Source of the DNA: Clostridium estertheticum subsp. estertheticum
GTDB lineage: Bacteria > Bacillota > Clostridia > Clostridiales > Clostridiaceae
Length of the DNA: 64,000 nucleotides
Assembly (NCBI RefSeq): GCF_001877035.1
Contig: NZ_CP015756.1
Coordinates: 2,843,001 to 2,907,000, forward strand
Reading direction: 5' to 3'
This document shows, piece after piece, positions 1 to 7,981 of the stretch (its first letter is position 1; every line of letters begins with the position of its first letter). The position numbers and the translations under genes are program-made. The notes under the pieces are model-generated. The model was given only the letters and a program-made list of their open reading frames with translations, had not been told where the DNA came from and ran no database searches.

Positions 1-422
1 ACTTTCTGATTATCTCGAACTATTCTTTTCACTTTTGAATTTAATAACACTTCAACCTTTTTATTCTTTAATTCAATATCAAAAGCTTTTATAATATCTG
101 AAGATTTATCTGACTCAGGAAATACTCTATCCCCTCTTTCAACTTTAAGGTTAACCCCTTGCTCTTTGAAAAAGTTCATAGTATCTTCATTCGTAAAGGA
201 GTATAAAGAACTATATAAAAAGTTAGGATTACATGGTATATTTTCAAAAAAGTCACCAATATCCTTAGCATTTGTAATATTGCATCTCCCCTTACCTGTT
301 ATATAAAGTTTCCTTCCTAATCTTTCATTTTTTTCAATGAGAACCACCTCATGTTTTGATGAAGCCGTAACAGCTGCCATCATGCCTGCTGGTCCTCCTC
401 CAATAATAATTACTTTTGCCAC
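1..422 (-). CDS. BaiN/HI0933-family NAD(P)/FAD-dependent flavoprotein, N-terminal part only
   Basis: The C-terminal part lies beyond the left edge of the window. The visible 140 residues begin VAKVIIIGGGPAGMMAA, a dinucleotide-binding GGGPAG motif for FAD, followed by an acidic residue after the second strand (VVLIEKN) and the GKGRCNITNA motif typical of the HI0933/YhiN/BaiN family. The start is GTG, preceded by AAGGGAG at normal spacing; no ATG fits. Members are predicted flavin oxidoreductases whose substrates are mostly unknown; the bile-acid role of BaiN should not be assumed here. Family assignment is firm, function is not. Confidence 0.85.
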   Translation of the reverse strand, partial: MAKVIIIGGGPAGMMAAVTASSKHEVVLIEKNERLGRKLYITGKGRCNITNAKDIGDFFENIPCNPNFLYSSLYSFTNEDTMNFFKEQGVNLKVERGDRVFPESDKSSDIIKAFDIELKNKKVEVLLNSKVKRIVRDNQK

Positions 423-508
423 ACAATCACTCCCTTATAATATTTACATTTAAAATTTATTATAATACAATTAAACTCATTTTCTGTATATGTAAAACAC
501 AACCTCAA

Positions 509-536
509 AAGAGAATCCCAATGAAAGGATTCTCTT
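509..536 (-). terminator. Intrinsic terminator after the RpiR-family gene
   Basis: Perfect 10-bp stem (AAGAGAATCC / GGATTCTCTT) with an 8-nt loop. On the minus strand it is followed by a short T run (TTTT). It lies between the end of the regulator gene and the start of the flavoprotein gene, so the two are probably separate transcripts. Confidence 0.75.
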
Positions 537-563
537 CAAACCGTTTGATTAAGAATTTATCTT

Positions 564-1448
564 TCATTCTCTATCCTTATCTTTAAAAGAATAAACTTGA
601 TATTCTTCCCATATGTCTTCTAAAGTAGAAAATGTTCTTGAAATTTTTTCTTTTTCTCGTAAACCCACAGCAATAATTAATGCATTTATTACACTAAGTG
701 GTGCTACTAAAGAATCAACAAATGATGCCATATTACTTTGAGCTATTAATGTGTAATCTGCTCTAGTAGCTAATGGAGATAATAAACTATCTGTAATTGC
801 TACAACATTTGCATTCTTACTTTTAGCAAAAGCTAATGCTTCAATTGTTCTTGTTGTATACCTAGGAAACCCTATTCCAATAACTATATCTTGTTCATTA
901 ACATAAAGCATCTGCTCAAATATATCGCTGACACCATAAGCAACTACCTTAACATTATCTAAAATAAGATTTAAGTGAAATGCTAAAAATTCTGCAAGCG
1001 CTGCCGAACTTCTAAGTCCAATTATGTATATTTTTCTAGCTTCAAATAGTGAATTAACTATATCCTCAAAAGTTTTATGATTAATTTTTTCAAGTGTAGC
1101 GCGAATATTTTCCATATCAGCTTTTAATACACCTTTTAATGCATTTTCCTGAGTAATAAAATCATTTGATAATTCAATTCTTTGCACAGTAGTTAATTTA
1201 TTTTTAATTAATTCTTGAAGAGCTTTCTGTAGTTTAGGATAACCACTAAATCCTAATTCATTAGCAAATCTTACAACAGTAGATTCACTTACCCCTACAC
1301 TAGTTCCCAATTTAGCTGCTGTCATAAATGCTGCTTTATCGTAGTGTTTTAGAATATATTCTGCTATTAATTTCTGACCTTTACTTAAACGTGAAAATTT
1401 AATTTGAATAGTCCTCATCAAATCTTGTTTGCTATCTACCATAATCAA
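564..1448 (-). CDS. MurR/RpiR-family transcriptional regulator with SIS domain
   Basis: 294 residues, usual family length. The N-terminal ~80 residues form the RpiR helix-turn-helix (LGTSVGVSESTVVRFANELGF). Residues ~125-260 form a SIS sugar-phosphate-binding domain (IYIIGLRSSAALAEF, and later VVAITDSLLSPLA). Family members sense phosphosugars and control sugar or amino-sugar catabolism, but no catabolic gene sits beside this one, so its target is unknown. Start is uncertain: a TTG has GGAAGG 6 nt upstream, while an ATG two codons in (1442) has it 12 nt upstream. A 21-bp perfect inverted repeat lies just upstream and could be the rluB terminator, an operator, or both. Confidence 0.85.
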   Translation of the reverse strand: MIMVDSKQDLMRTIQIKFSRLSKGQKLIAEYILKHYDKAAFMTAAKLGTSVGVSESTVVRFANELGFSGYPKLQKALQELIKNKLTTVQRIELSNDFITQENALKGVLKADMENIRATLEKINHKTFEDIVNSLFEARKIYIIGLRSSAALAEFLAFHLNLILDNVKVVAYGVSDIFEQMLYVNEQDIVIGIGFPRYTTRTIEALAFAKSKNANVVAITDSLLSPLATRADYTLIAQSNMASFVDSLVAPLSVINALIIAVGLREKEKISRTFSTLEDIWEEYQVYSFKDKDRE

Positions 1449-1490
1449 CTCAATCCTTCCTATATTAATCCAAATAAATGAAATAAAAAT

Positions 1491-1540
1491 TTCAAAAGAT
1501 GATAAAATGAATTTTTTATTTCATTTTATCATCTTTTGAA
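1491..1540 (-). terminator. 21-bp perfect inverted repeat between rluB and the rpiR-type gene (terminator or operator)
   Basis: Arms at 1491-1511 and 1520-1540 are exact reverse complements (start TTCAAAAGATGATAAAATGA), with an 8-nt A/T loop. On the minus strand the hairpin is followed by ATTTTTATTTC, so it can terminate rluB transcription. It contains few G-C pairs and sits 43 bp upstream of the regulator start, so a role as binding site for that regulator is also possible. Confidence 0.6.
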
Positions 1541-1611
1541 GATATTTTCAACGAATTATTCATTTGTATAATATTTTATTATTCAGATCCATAATATAAC
1601 GAATTCTTAAA

Positions 1612-2322
1612 TTATAAATTCTTTAAATAATTTATTTCATCAAAAGTTAAGTTTCTCCATTCTCCCTTTTCCATATTTCCGAGTAAAATATTACCAACAG
1701 AAATTCTCTTTAATGCAATAACTGGATGACCTATAACCTCACACATTTTTCTAATTTGACGGTTCTTACCCTCATGTATTGTAATTGTAGCCCTACAATT
1801 AAATCCGATTCTTTTAGTAATTTCAAAACCGGCCTTAGCGGTAATATATCCATCAATATCCACCCCATTACAGAATGTAGCTATTTCTTCCTCATTTGGG
1901 CAGCCTTCAAGTATTGCCATATATACTTTATTAATAGCCTGCCTTGGGTGAATCACCTTATTATAGATATCTCCATCATTAGTCATAATAATTAATCCAC
2001 ATGTATCATAATCTAAACGACCTATAGGATATATTCTTTCTTTTGTCTTTACTAAATCTAAAATAGTCTCTCTACCTTTCTCATCTTTTACAGTAGATAC
2101 TATCCCTTCTGGTTTATTTAATGCAATGTAAACTTTATTTTCTTCTATATTAATAATTTTATTATCTACCTCTACACTATCTTTTTCAGGGTCAATTTTA
2201 TTTCCAAGCTCTGAAACTACCAAACTATTTACTTTTACTCTACCTGCAGTAATTATTTCTTCACACTTTCTTCGTGATGCAACACCACATCTTGCCATAA
2301 ATTTTTGCAAACGTTCTTCCAC
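1612..2322 (-). CDS. rluB: RsuA/RluB-family rRNA pseudouridine synthase
   Basis: 236 residues. An N-terminal S4 RNA-binding domain (residues 1-60: RLQKFMARCGVASRRKCEEI) is followed by the catalytic domain with the family motif GRLDYDTCGL, whose Asp at about residue 103 is the catalytic nucleophile, then GKNRQIRKM near the C-terminus. It isomerises a specific uridine in rRNA, acting in the cytoplasm; RluB modifies 23S rRNA. In many Firmicutes it follows scpA-scpB, but those are not adjacent here. Subfamily (RluB versus RsuA or RluF) rests on overall similarity and is less certain than the enzyme class. Confidence 0.88.
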   Translation of the reverse strand: MEERLQKFMARCGVASRRKCEEIITAGRVKVNSLVVSELGNKIDPEKDSVEVDNKIINIEENKVYIALNKPEGIVSTVKDEKGRETILDLVKTKERIYPIGRLDYDTCGLIIMTNDGDIYNKVIHPRQAINKVYMAILEGCPNEEEIATFCNGVDIDGYITAKAGFEITKRIGFNCRATITIHEGKNRQIRKMCEVIGHPVIALKRISVGNILLGNMEKGEWRNLTFDEINYLKNL

Positions 2323-2719
2323 TATAACACATCCTAATTTTATTTTTAGTTACTATATAAATATAAATTTTCTATTATAAAATTATTTATGTACTCTTTT
2401 GTTAAATAATTTTAAGTCAATTTTATAATCTGTTACTAAATAAAAAACATGATTTAAAATTTAAATTGAAATATATATAAATAAGCCTTCATAAAGGATT
2501 ATATAAGTATATTAATAAAAAATCAATTGCTGATAAATCATTTTTCATTTTACTTTTGTGATGACGATAATACTTGTAATATATTTCCAAGGAAATGAAT
2601 CTATAAAAATATAATTTAATTCTAATAAACAAAAAAATAAAATATAGATCATAAAATATTTTAACGTTCATAATGTTATAATATATAGAGAATGTAATAC
2701 TATAAAAGGAGGATATATA
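2323..2719. other. 397-bp gene-free AT-rich spacer between divergent rluB and the alcohol dehydrogenase
   Basis: No credible gene. It must hold the promoters of both divergent neighbours; only the one for the dehydrogenase is recognisable. A weak inverted repeat (ATAAGCCTT / AAGGATTAT, 2481-2502) is present. One 60-codon frame on the minus strand is low-complexity and has no ribosome site. Confidence 0.6.
2675..2683 (+). promoter_or_regulatory. Extended -10 promoter of the alcohol dehydrogenase
   Basis: TGTTATAAT is a TGn-extended consensus -10 element. There is no good -35 match 17 bp upstream, as expected for extended -10 promoters. An AAAGGAGG ribosome site follows at 2706-2713. Confidence 0.5.
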
Positions 2720-3820
2720 ATGAATTTTATTAATTACTACATGCCAACAAAAATAATATTAGATAAAGAAGTAATATTAAAAAACAGTAATCTATTTTCT
2801 TCTTATGGAAAAAAAGCTTTGATTGTAACCGGCAAGACCTCATCAATCAAAAACGGTTCATTAAAAGATGTTACTACTGCATTAGAAAAAGAAGGCATTG
2901 TCTACGAGGTTTTTAATGATGTAGAAGAAAATCCCTCTTTAGAAACTATAGAGAAAATTGTAAAACTTGGAAGAACACAAAATTCCAATTTTATTATAGG
3001 TGTTGGTGGAGGATCTCCCATTGATTCTGCAAAAGCAGCTGGTGTGCTAATAAATAACACAAATACTACAATCCATAATTTATTTGATAGTCCTAGCCTT
3101 AAATCTATACCAGTGATTGCAGTACCTACAACAGCTGGAACAGGAACTGAAACAACACCATATGCTATTCTTACAGATAATAAACTAAAAACAAAACATG
3201 GCATATGTCAAAAGGTATTTCCTGATTACGCCATGTTAGACGTAAAATATTTAATGTCTTTACCAGATAAAATAACTTTTAATACTTCTATAGATGCATT
3301 ATCTCACTTAATAGAAGGTTATTTATCTTCCAAATCAAATACAATGAGTGATGCACTAGCTGAAAAAGGCTTGAAATTATTTGGTGAATGTTTAAATATG
3401 ATAAAAGAAAAAGATTTTACTTATGCTGTTCGAGAAAAATTAATGTTAGCCTCTACCATAGCTGGTATGGTAATTGCACAATCAGGCACATCGCTTCCAC
3501 ATGGAATGGGTTATGCTCTTACATATTTTCATAATATACCACACGGAAAGGCAAACGGAGTGCTTTTAAAATCATATTTACAATTTTCTGAAAATAAACA
3601 TAGAGTCAGAAAAATTTTATATTTATTAACTATAGAAAATTTAGATGAACTCGGTAATTTTTTAAATGATATGCTTGGAAGCATAGATAATGTAAGTTAT
3701 AAAGATATATGTTCCTATGCGCAAAGCATGGCATTAAACAAAGATAAATTAAAAAATCATCCCACCCCTGTAGGAAAAGAAGATATACTAAAAATGTACA
3801 AAGACTCTTTAAATTTATAA
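2720..3820 (+). CDS. Iron-containing (group III) alcohol dehydrogenase
   Basis: 366 residues. The N-terminal Rossmann-like half has GGGSPIDSAKA (nucleotide binding) and PTTAGTGTE. The C-terminal helical half carries the metal ligands: Asp and His in FNTSIDALSHLIEGY, and two His in LPHGMGYALTYFHNIPHGKANG. It is an NAD(P)H-dependent alcohol/aldehyde oxidoreductase acting in the cytoplasm. It is shorter than the ~385 residues usual in butanol or 1,3-propanediol dehydrogenases, and the substrate cannot be read from sequence. It is one of few + strand genes, monocistronic, with a consensus AAAGGAGG site and a following terminator. A near-perfect CodY box lies inside the 3' part of the gene. Confidence 0.88.
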   Translation: MNFINYYMPTKIILDKEVILKNSNLFSSYGKKALIVTGKTSSIKNGSLKDVTTALEKEGIVYEVFNDVEENPSLETIEKIVKLGRTQNSNFIIGVGGGSPIDSAKAAGVLINNTNTTIHNLFDSPSLKSIPVIAVPTTAGTGTETTPYAILTDNKLKTKHGICQKVFPDYAMLDVKYLMSLPDKITFNTSIDALSHLIEGYLSSKSNTMSDALAEKGLKLFGECLNMIKEKDFTYAVREKLMLASTIAGMVIAQSGTSLPHGMGYALTYFHNIPHGKANGVLLKSYLQFSENKHRVRKILYLLTIENLDELGNFLNDMLGSIDNVSYKDICSYAQSMALNKDKLKNHPTPVGKEDILKMYKDSLNL

Positions 3821-3856
3821 ATTTTATTTATCAATAAATAGTAAACAAAACTATTA

Positions 3857-3893
3857 AAAACAAGGGAGTGTAGATTTTACACAACCTTGTTTT
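3857..3893. terminator. Bidirectional terminator between convergent dehydrogenase and msrA genes
   Basis: AAAACAAGG / CCTTGTTTT arms with an inner GTGTA / TACAC stem. A/T runs flank both sides, so it can stop transcription from either direction. Confidence 0.8.
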
Positions 3894-3904
3894 TATGTTT
3901 TTTA

Positions 3905-4384
3905 CTAATCGGCGTTTAAATCAATATGACAATATCCTCCCGGATTTTTCTGTAGATATTTTTGGTGATAATCTTCAGCATCATAAAAACAAGAAAGAGG
4001 TTGTATCTGAGTAACTATAACCTTATCATATTTACTTTGAATTTTATCTTTTGTGCTTAATATAATATCTAAATCACTTTTATCAGAGTAATAAATACCA
4101 CTTCTGTACTGACTACCTACATCAGCTCCTTGCCTGTTAATAGCAGTAGGATCTATTATCCCCCAAAACTTATTTAATATTTTTTCGAGTGATACCACCT
4201 TTTCATCATAACTTATTAAGCAAGCTTCTGCATGACCAGTATTTCCCATGCAAACTTGATCATACGTAGGGTCCTTCTTTATACCATTGGCATACCCCAC
4301 CTTAGTTTCAACGATACCGTCTATTTTTGACATATAAGCATCTACACCCCAAAAACATCCTCCAGCTACAACTATAGTTTTCAT
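3905..4384 (-). CDS. msrA: Peptide methionine sulfoxide reductase MsrA
   Basis: 159 residues. The catalytic motif GGCFWG has its reactive Cys at residue 10. Conserved Glu and Tyr segments follow ([22 protein letters not shown]), and the C-terminus keeps [17 protein letters not shown], whose Cys can act as resolving residue. It reduces methionine-S-sulfoxide in proteins using thioredoxin. No MsrB is fused or adjacent. An ATG preceded by AGGTG is used as start. Confidence 0.95.
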   Translation of the reverse strand: MKTIVVAGGCFWGVDAYMSKIDGIVETKVGYANGIKKDPTYDQVCMGNTGHAEACLISYDEKVVSLEKILNKFWGIIDPTAINRQGADVGSQYRSGIYYSDKSDLDIILSTKDKIQSKYDKVIVTQIQPLSCFYDAEDYHQKYLQKNPGGYCHIDLNAD

Positions 4385-4449
4385 TAAAACACCTCACCTT
4401 TTTATTATTACTGTTTATAAATTATACCACAGTCATAATATTATGTAAG

Positions 4450-4779
4450 TTATACAATTTGCTGCTTATTATCTAAAAATTTAAAATCCTCAGCTACAAC
4501 TTCTGTACTATATCGTTTATTTCCATCTTTATCTACATAACTACTACTTGAAAGTCTCCCTGTTATAGCAATTCGACTCCCTTTTTTTAAATATTTACAT
4601 AAAGTTTCTGCCAAACCACTCCATGCGACAATATTGATAAAATCAGCTTCTGCTTTCATATCTTTATGTTGTACCCTATTAATTGCCAATGTAAATCTAG
4701 TATAAAACCCTTTTCCTTCATTAAAACTTTTAAGTTCCAAATCTCTTGTTAATCTACCAATGATTGACACAGTATTCAT
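4450..4779 (-). CDS. ssb: Short single-stranded DNA-binding protein lacking the acidic C-terminal tail
   Basis: 109 residues containing only the OB fold (MNTVSIIGRLTRDLELK, then FINIVAWSGLAETLCKYLKKGSRIAITGRL). It ends DNKQQIV, without the linker and the Asp-rich tail ending in Pro-Phe that lets the main bacterial SSB recruit partner proteins. In length and tail it resembles SsbB/YwpH of Bacillus, which is competence-associated. It is likely a paralogue of the essential SSB, coded elsewhere. It stands alone between msrA and uvsE. Confidence 0.88.
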   Translation of the reverse strand: MNTVSIIGRLTRDLELKSFNEGKGFYTRFTLAINRVQHKDMKAEADFINIVAWSGLAETLCKYLKKGSRIAITGRLSSSSYVDKDGNKRYSTEVVAEDFKFLDNKQQIV

Positions 4780-4988
4780 TAATTATCTCCTCTTTTCTTA
4801 ATAATTTGCATTAGCTAATTAATTGACACTTAATATAATTTTATTTTTACTGTGTAATTAAATAACATTTTAAGATTATTGACAATAAAAATAGTTTCTA
4901 TACAAACATGTGTTCTTTTTTATATTTTGGTCTTTATAGATTACTTATAAGTTATAAATTTAGTTTAACAAAACTATACCCCTTAACT

Positions 4989-5018
4989 AAAAAAAGCATA
5001 TGTAACTATATGCTTTTT
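4989..5018 (-). terminator. Intrinsic terminator after uvsE
   Basis: AAAAAGCATAT / ATATGCTTTTT, an 11-bp perfect stem with a 6-nt loop. It is followed on the minus strand by TTTAGTTAAGG. Confidence 0.75.
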
Positions 5019-5034
5019 AATAATATAAAAATTT

Positions 5035-6288
5035 TTAGTAATAAAAATAATATGAATTAAGAATATATTCAGCATTATATCTATCACATAGTTTTCTTAA
5101 ATAAAGCTTCGCCTTCTCCTTATGCTGCATATCCAAGAGAAGTTTTGCAAAATGAACTTTTTCTTTGTCAGTGACATCATCTTTAACATACCCCCAAACA
5201 TGCTCTGCAGTATTTATAAAGCTTCCATCTTCTACATCAATGTTTATTACTTCATCAATATACTCGTAGAATTCCTTAAGACTACATTTTTCTTTTACCA
5301 TTTTGCTACATTCCTTATAATACTTATAATTTCTTTCCATCAACACATATTTGTATTTTGCCCATTGTTTTTCCATAATTGTAGAAATCAATTTCTTATT
5401 TATATTATTTATGTTATTAATTATGAGATTACATTTTATAGCCGAAACATCTTTATCTTTCACCTCTAGCATAATATCAGGATTAAACTCTTTTATTTCA
5501 TCATAGTATTCTAAAAATGCTTTCGTCATTATAGTATTTGAATGCGCTCCTACCTGTTTTTGTAAATTTTGCTGACTATAATGAACTTTTACATTACCAT
5601 CTTTCTCTTTCCATGTTTTTATTACTTTATTCATTATTTCTTTTATAGACTCATCTTTTTGATAGTTACACTCATGATGAAGGTTATCGAATATAACTGG
5701 TATACCGATTTTACTGCTCACATAAAGAACATCTTCAATATTAAATATTTTTCCATCATTTTCAATTACAAGTCTATTTTTAACAGAAGATGATAATCTT
5801 TTAAAATTCTCAATAAATCTGTTCACAGCTGCATTTTTATCGCCATACCCTCCACCTATATGAAGTATTATTTTATTACTTGAATTCAGACCTAATGAAT
5901 CTAAAAATTTACTATGATATTCCAAATCTTTAATTGCATTTTCTACAATATCATCTTTCAAAGCGTTGAGTACTGTATATTGTCCTGGATGCATTGAAAC
6001 TCTCATACCACAATTCTTTACAAATTCGCCTATTTCATTTAATTCATTTTTGAAATAATTGTACCATTCAATTTTATTAATACTATGACTTCCAAGTGGA
6101 ACTATATCTGAGCTTATTCTAAATAGTTTTATATTAAGTTTCTCATTGTTTTCTAAAATTTTTTTTAACCCTATTATATTTTGTTTTACCACATCTAAAA
6201 AAATGTCTTTTGAAAATTTCTTTAGTGTAAGTCCTCTTGATGTTCTTTCATTTATTGTTAATGGTATACATGCATATCCTATTTTCAT
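5035..6288 (-). CDS. uvsE: UV damage endonuclease UvsE
   Basis: About 417 residues from the preferred start. A TIM-barrel endonuclease of the UVDE family: MKIGYACIPL, SMHPGQYTVLNA, KIILHIGGGYGDKN, RLVIENDGK, PVIFDNLHHECN and IMLEVKDKDVSA supply the His, Glu and Asp residues that bind the metals. It nicks DNA 5' of UV photoproducts, starting an alternative excision repair. The ~100-residue C-terminal extension is usual in clostridial forms. An in-frame ATG 14 codons upstream (6330) is possible, but the sequence just before MKIGYAC holds AGGAG at usable spacing and MKIGYAC is the usual N-terminus. No LexA box was seen upstream. Confidence 0.9.
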   Translation of the reverse strand: MKIGYACIPLTINERTSRGLTLKKFSKDIFLDVVKQNIIGLKKILENNEKLNIKLFRISSDIVPLGSHSINKIEWYNYFKNELNEIGEFVKNCGMRVSMHPGQYTVLNALKDDIVENAIKDLEYHSKFLDSLGLNSSNKIILHIGGGYGDKNAAVNRFIENFKRLSSSVKNRLVIENDGKIFNIEDVLYVSSKIGIPVIFDNLHHECNYQKDESIKEIMNKVIKTWKEKDGNVKVHYSQQNLQKQVGAHSNTIMTKAFLEYYDEIKEFNPDIMLEVKDKDVSAIKCNLIINNINNINKKLISTIMEKQWAKYKYVLMERNYKYYKECSKMVKEKCSLKEFYEYIDEVINIDVEDGSFINTAEHVWGYVKDDVTDKEKVHFAKLLLDMQHKEKAKLYLRKLCDRYNAEYILNSYYFYY

Positions 6289-6550
6289 ATTTTCTTCTAC
6301 TCCTATTTTCTTATACTTATAATTTTTCAATTTATATTAAATTGCACGAAATTCTACATTTAAATGGTTTATAGTTTATGATTATAACAAAATTTAGCCT
6401 TTATATGTATACCTAACTCCTATTGCACATTTAAAACGCATCTACGCTTGTTTTAAAGTGAAAATCTAAGTTAAAGATGTAAATGGAAGTCTAATGTTTT
6501 TTCTGCTTATACATGGTTATTAGTAGGTATATTTAGTTCCATTATAATAA

Positions 6551-7528
6551 TTAAAATATATCTATTAGATCTCCAGCATTATTTTTCAATTTTTCTACTG
6601 AATGAATATATCTATTAGTAGTTGCCAAATTTTTGTGTGCCGCAAAATCTCTAACTTTTTCTACCGTAGCTCCTGCAAGTATTGCGAGTGTTATTGCTGT
6701 ATGTCTAGTAGAATGAACCCGTAAATCTTTATCTATACCTGCATTTTTACACACCTTTTTTATCATATAATTTAAAGTACTTGCATTTAACTTTTCATTA
6801 TTTTTCCCATTGGTGGAATGACCAATAAATAAATATTCCTCGCCACTAGTTACCTTATTTCTCTTAGTCAAATTAATATACTCATTAATCATGGTAAGAA
6901 CATTTTGTTGTAGTTTTACTATATCTTCTTTACCGCCTTTTCTTCTCACCTTTACTACATTATAACCAGTGTATGTAGTAATATGTTTTATTTTAATATT
7001 TATAATTTCAGATTTTCTTAGTGCAGTAGTTAACGCAAGCACTAATATTGTTTTATTCCTATGTCCTAATATAGTGGATGTATCTATACTACTTAATAGA
7101 ATTTTACATTCTTCTTTTGTTAAAAACTCAGTTTCTTTATTATTTATCACTGGTTTTTCTTCCTTGAGATTTCCAAATGGATTATATTCTATTATATGAA
7201 TACCTGTAGAATTATCTTGGTACTTTAATAACCACTTATACAAAGCGCTTAATGATGATACTTTCCTATTTATAGTTGCAGATGACATGTTTTTATCCAT
7301 CAATTTCATAATGAAATTTTGTGTATGTAATATATTTACTTTTTTAATATCATCTATGCTAATATCAGAAATAGAACCCACACAGAAAAAGTCTTTTATA
7401 TCCCGTTCATAACTTTTAGATGTATAGATACTTTTTCTAGATTTAATCTCAAGAAAATATCTTATAAAATTTTCATTATCTAACATTAGATCTGATTTGT
7501 AATTAAATCCAATAATTTCATTTTGCAT
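6551..7528 (-). CDS. Tyrosine recombinase / phage-type integrase, stand-alone
   Basis: 325 residues. N-terminal SAM-like core-binding domain (residues ~18-110: FIRYFLEIKSRKSIYTSKSYERD) and C-terminal catalytic domain (~130-325). The catalytic set is visible: Arg in TTALRKSEI, Lys in RRKGGKEDIV, HSTRH (HxxR), His in AAHKNLATTNRY and the nucleophile Tyr in RYIHS. It could be a XerC/D-like chromosome or plasmid recombinase, or the integrase of a small or lost element. No excisionase, phage gene or att repeat was recognised. An AAAGGAG site supports the ATG start. Confidence 0.85.
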   Translation of the reverse strand: MQNEIIGFNYKSDLMLDNENFIRYFLEIKSRKSIYTSKSYERDIKDFFCVGSISDISIDDIKKVNILHTQNFIMKLMDKNMSSATINRKVSSLSALYKWLLKYQDNSTGIHIIEYNPFGNLKEEKPVINNKETEFLTKEECKILLSSIDTSTILGHRNKTILVLALTTALRKSEIINIKIKHITTYTGYNVVKVRRKGGKEDIVKLQQNVLTMINEYINLTKRNKVTSGEEYLFIGHSTNGKNNEKLNASTLNYMIKKVCKNAGIDKDLRVHSTRHTAITLAILAGATVEKVRDFAAHKNLATTNRYIHSVEKLKNNAGDLIDIF

Positions 7529-7560
7529 AAATATTCTCCTTTAATATTTTAACTTTTCTA

Positions 7561-7609
7561 TAAATTTTAAAAAGCTGCAAACAGTACGTTAGCAGCTTTT
7601 TAAAATTTA
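7561..7609 (-). terminator. Intrinsic terminator after ptsH
   Basis: 18-bp perfect stem (TAAATTTTAAAAAGCTGC and its complement) with a 13-nt loop, immediately after the HPr stop codon. Confidence 0.8.
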
Positions 7610-7619
7610 TAGGTTTTAA

Positions 7620-7880
7620 TTATTCTTCTAAAGAGTTGATTAATTTCACTATTTCTTCTAACGCTAATTTTTCATCAACACCATTTGCAATAACGTTTAC
7701 AGCTACATTAGATCCAACACCTAATGATAAAATACCTATCAAACTTTTAATATTGGCTTTTTTTCCCATAAATTCTATACCTATATCTGACTTGAAAGAA
7801 GCTGCTTTTCTTACTAACAATGTAGCTGGCCTAGCATGCAATCCTTTAGGATTATTAACTATAACTTCCTTTGTTATCAA
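7620..7880 (-). CDS. ptsH: Phosphocarrier protein HPr
   Basis: 86 residues. His15 in NPKGLHARPAT accepts phosphate from enzyme I and passes it to sugar-specific EIIA proteins. Ser46 in NIKSLIGILSLGV is the HPr kinase/phosphorylase site used in CcpA-dependent catabolite repression. The presence of His15 rules out the regulatory paralogue Crh, which has Gln there. No ptsI is adjacent; the gene follows the aminotransferase by ~100 bp and has its own terminator. Confidence 0.93.
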   Translation of the reverse strand: MITKEVIVNNPKGLHARPATLLVRKAASFKSDIGIEFMGKKANIKSLIGILSLGVGSNVAVNVIANGVDEKLALEEIVKLINSLEE

Positions 7881-7981
7881 TTTACTTCACCTCAATATCT
7901 TATTATTAGTATGCACTAATATAAAACACTTTATATTAGCCCATACCATCATAATATCATTAATAAGTATGTAAATCAATT

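Noticed and set aside
2489-2671. 60-codon minus-strand frame upstream of the alcohol dehydrogenase
   Set aside because: Low-complexity Tyr/Phe/Ile/Lys sequence with no ribosome site, typical of AT-rich non-coding DNA.
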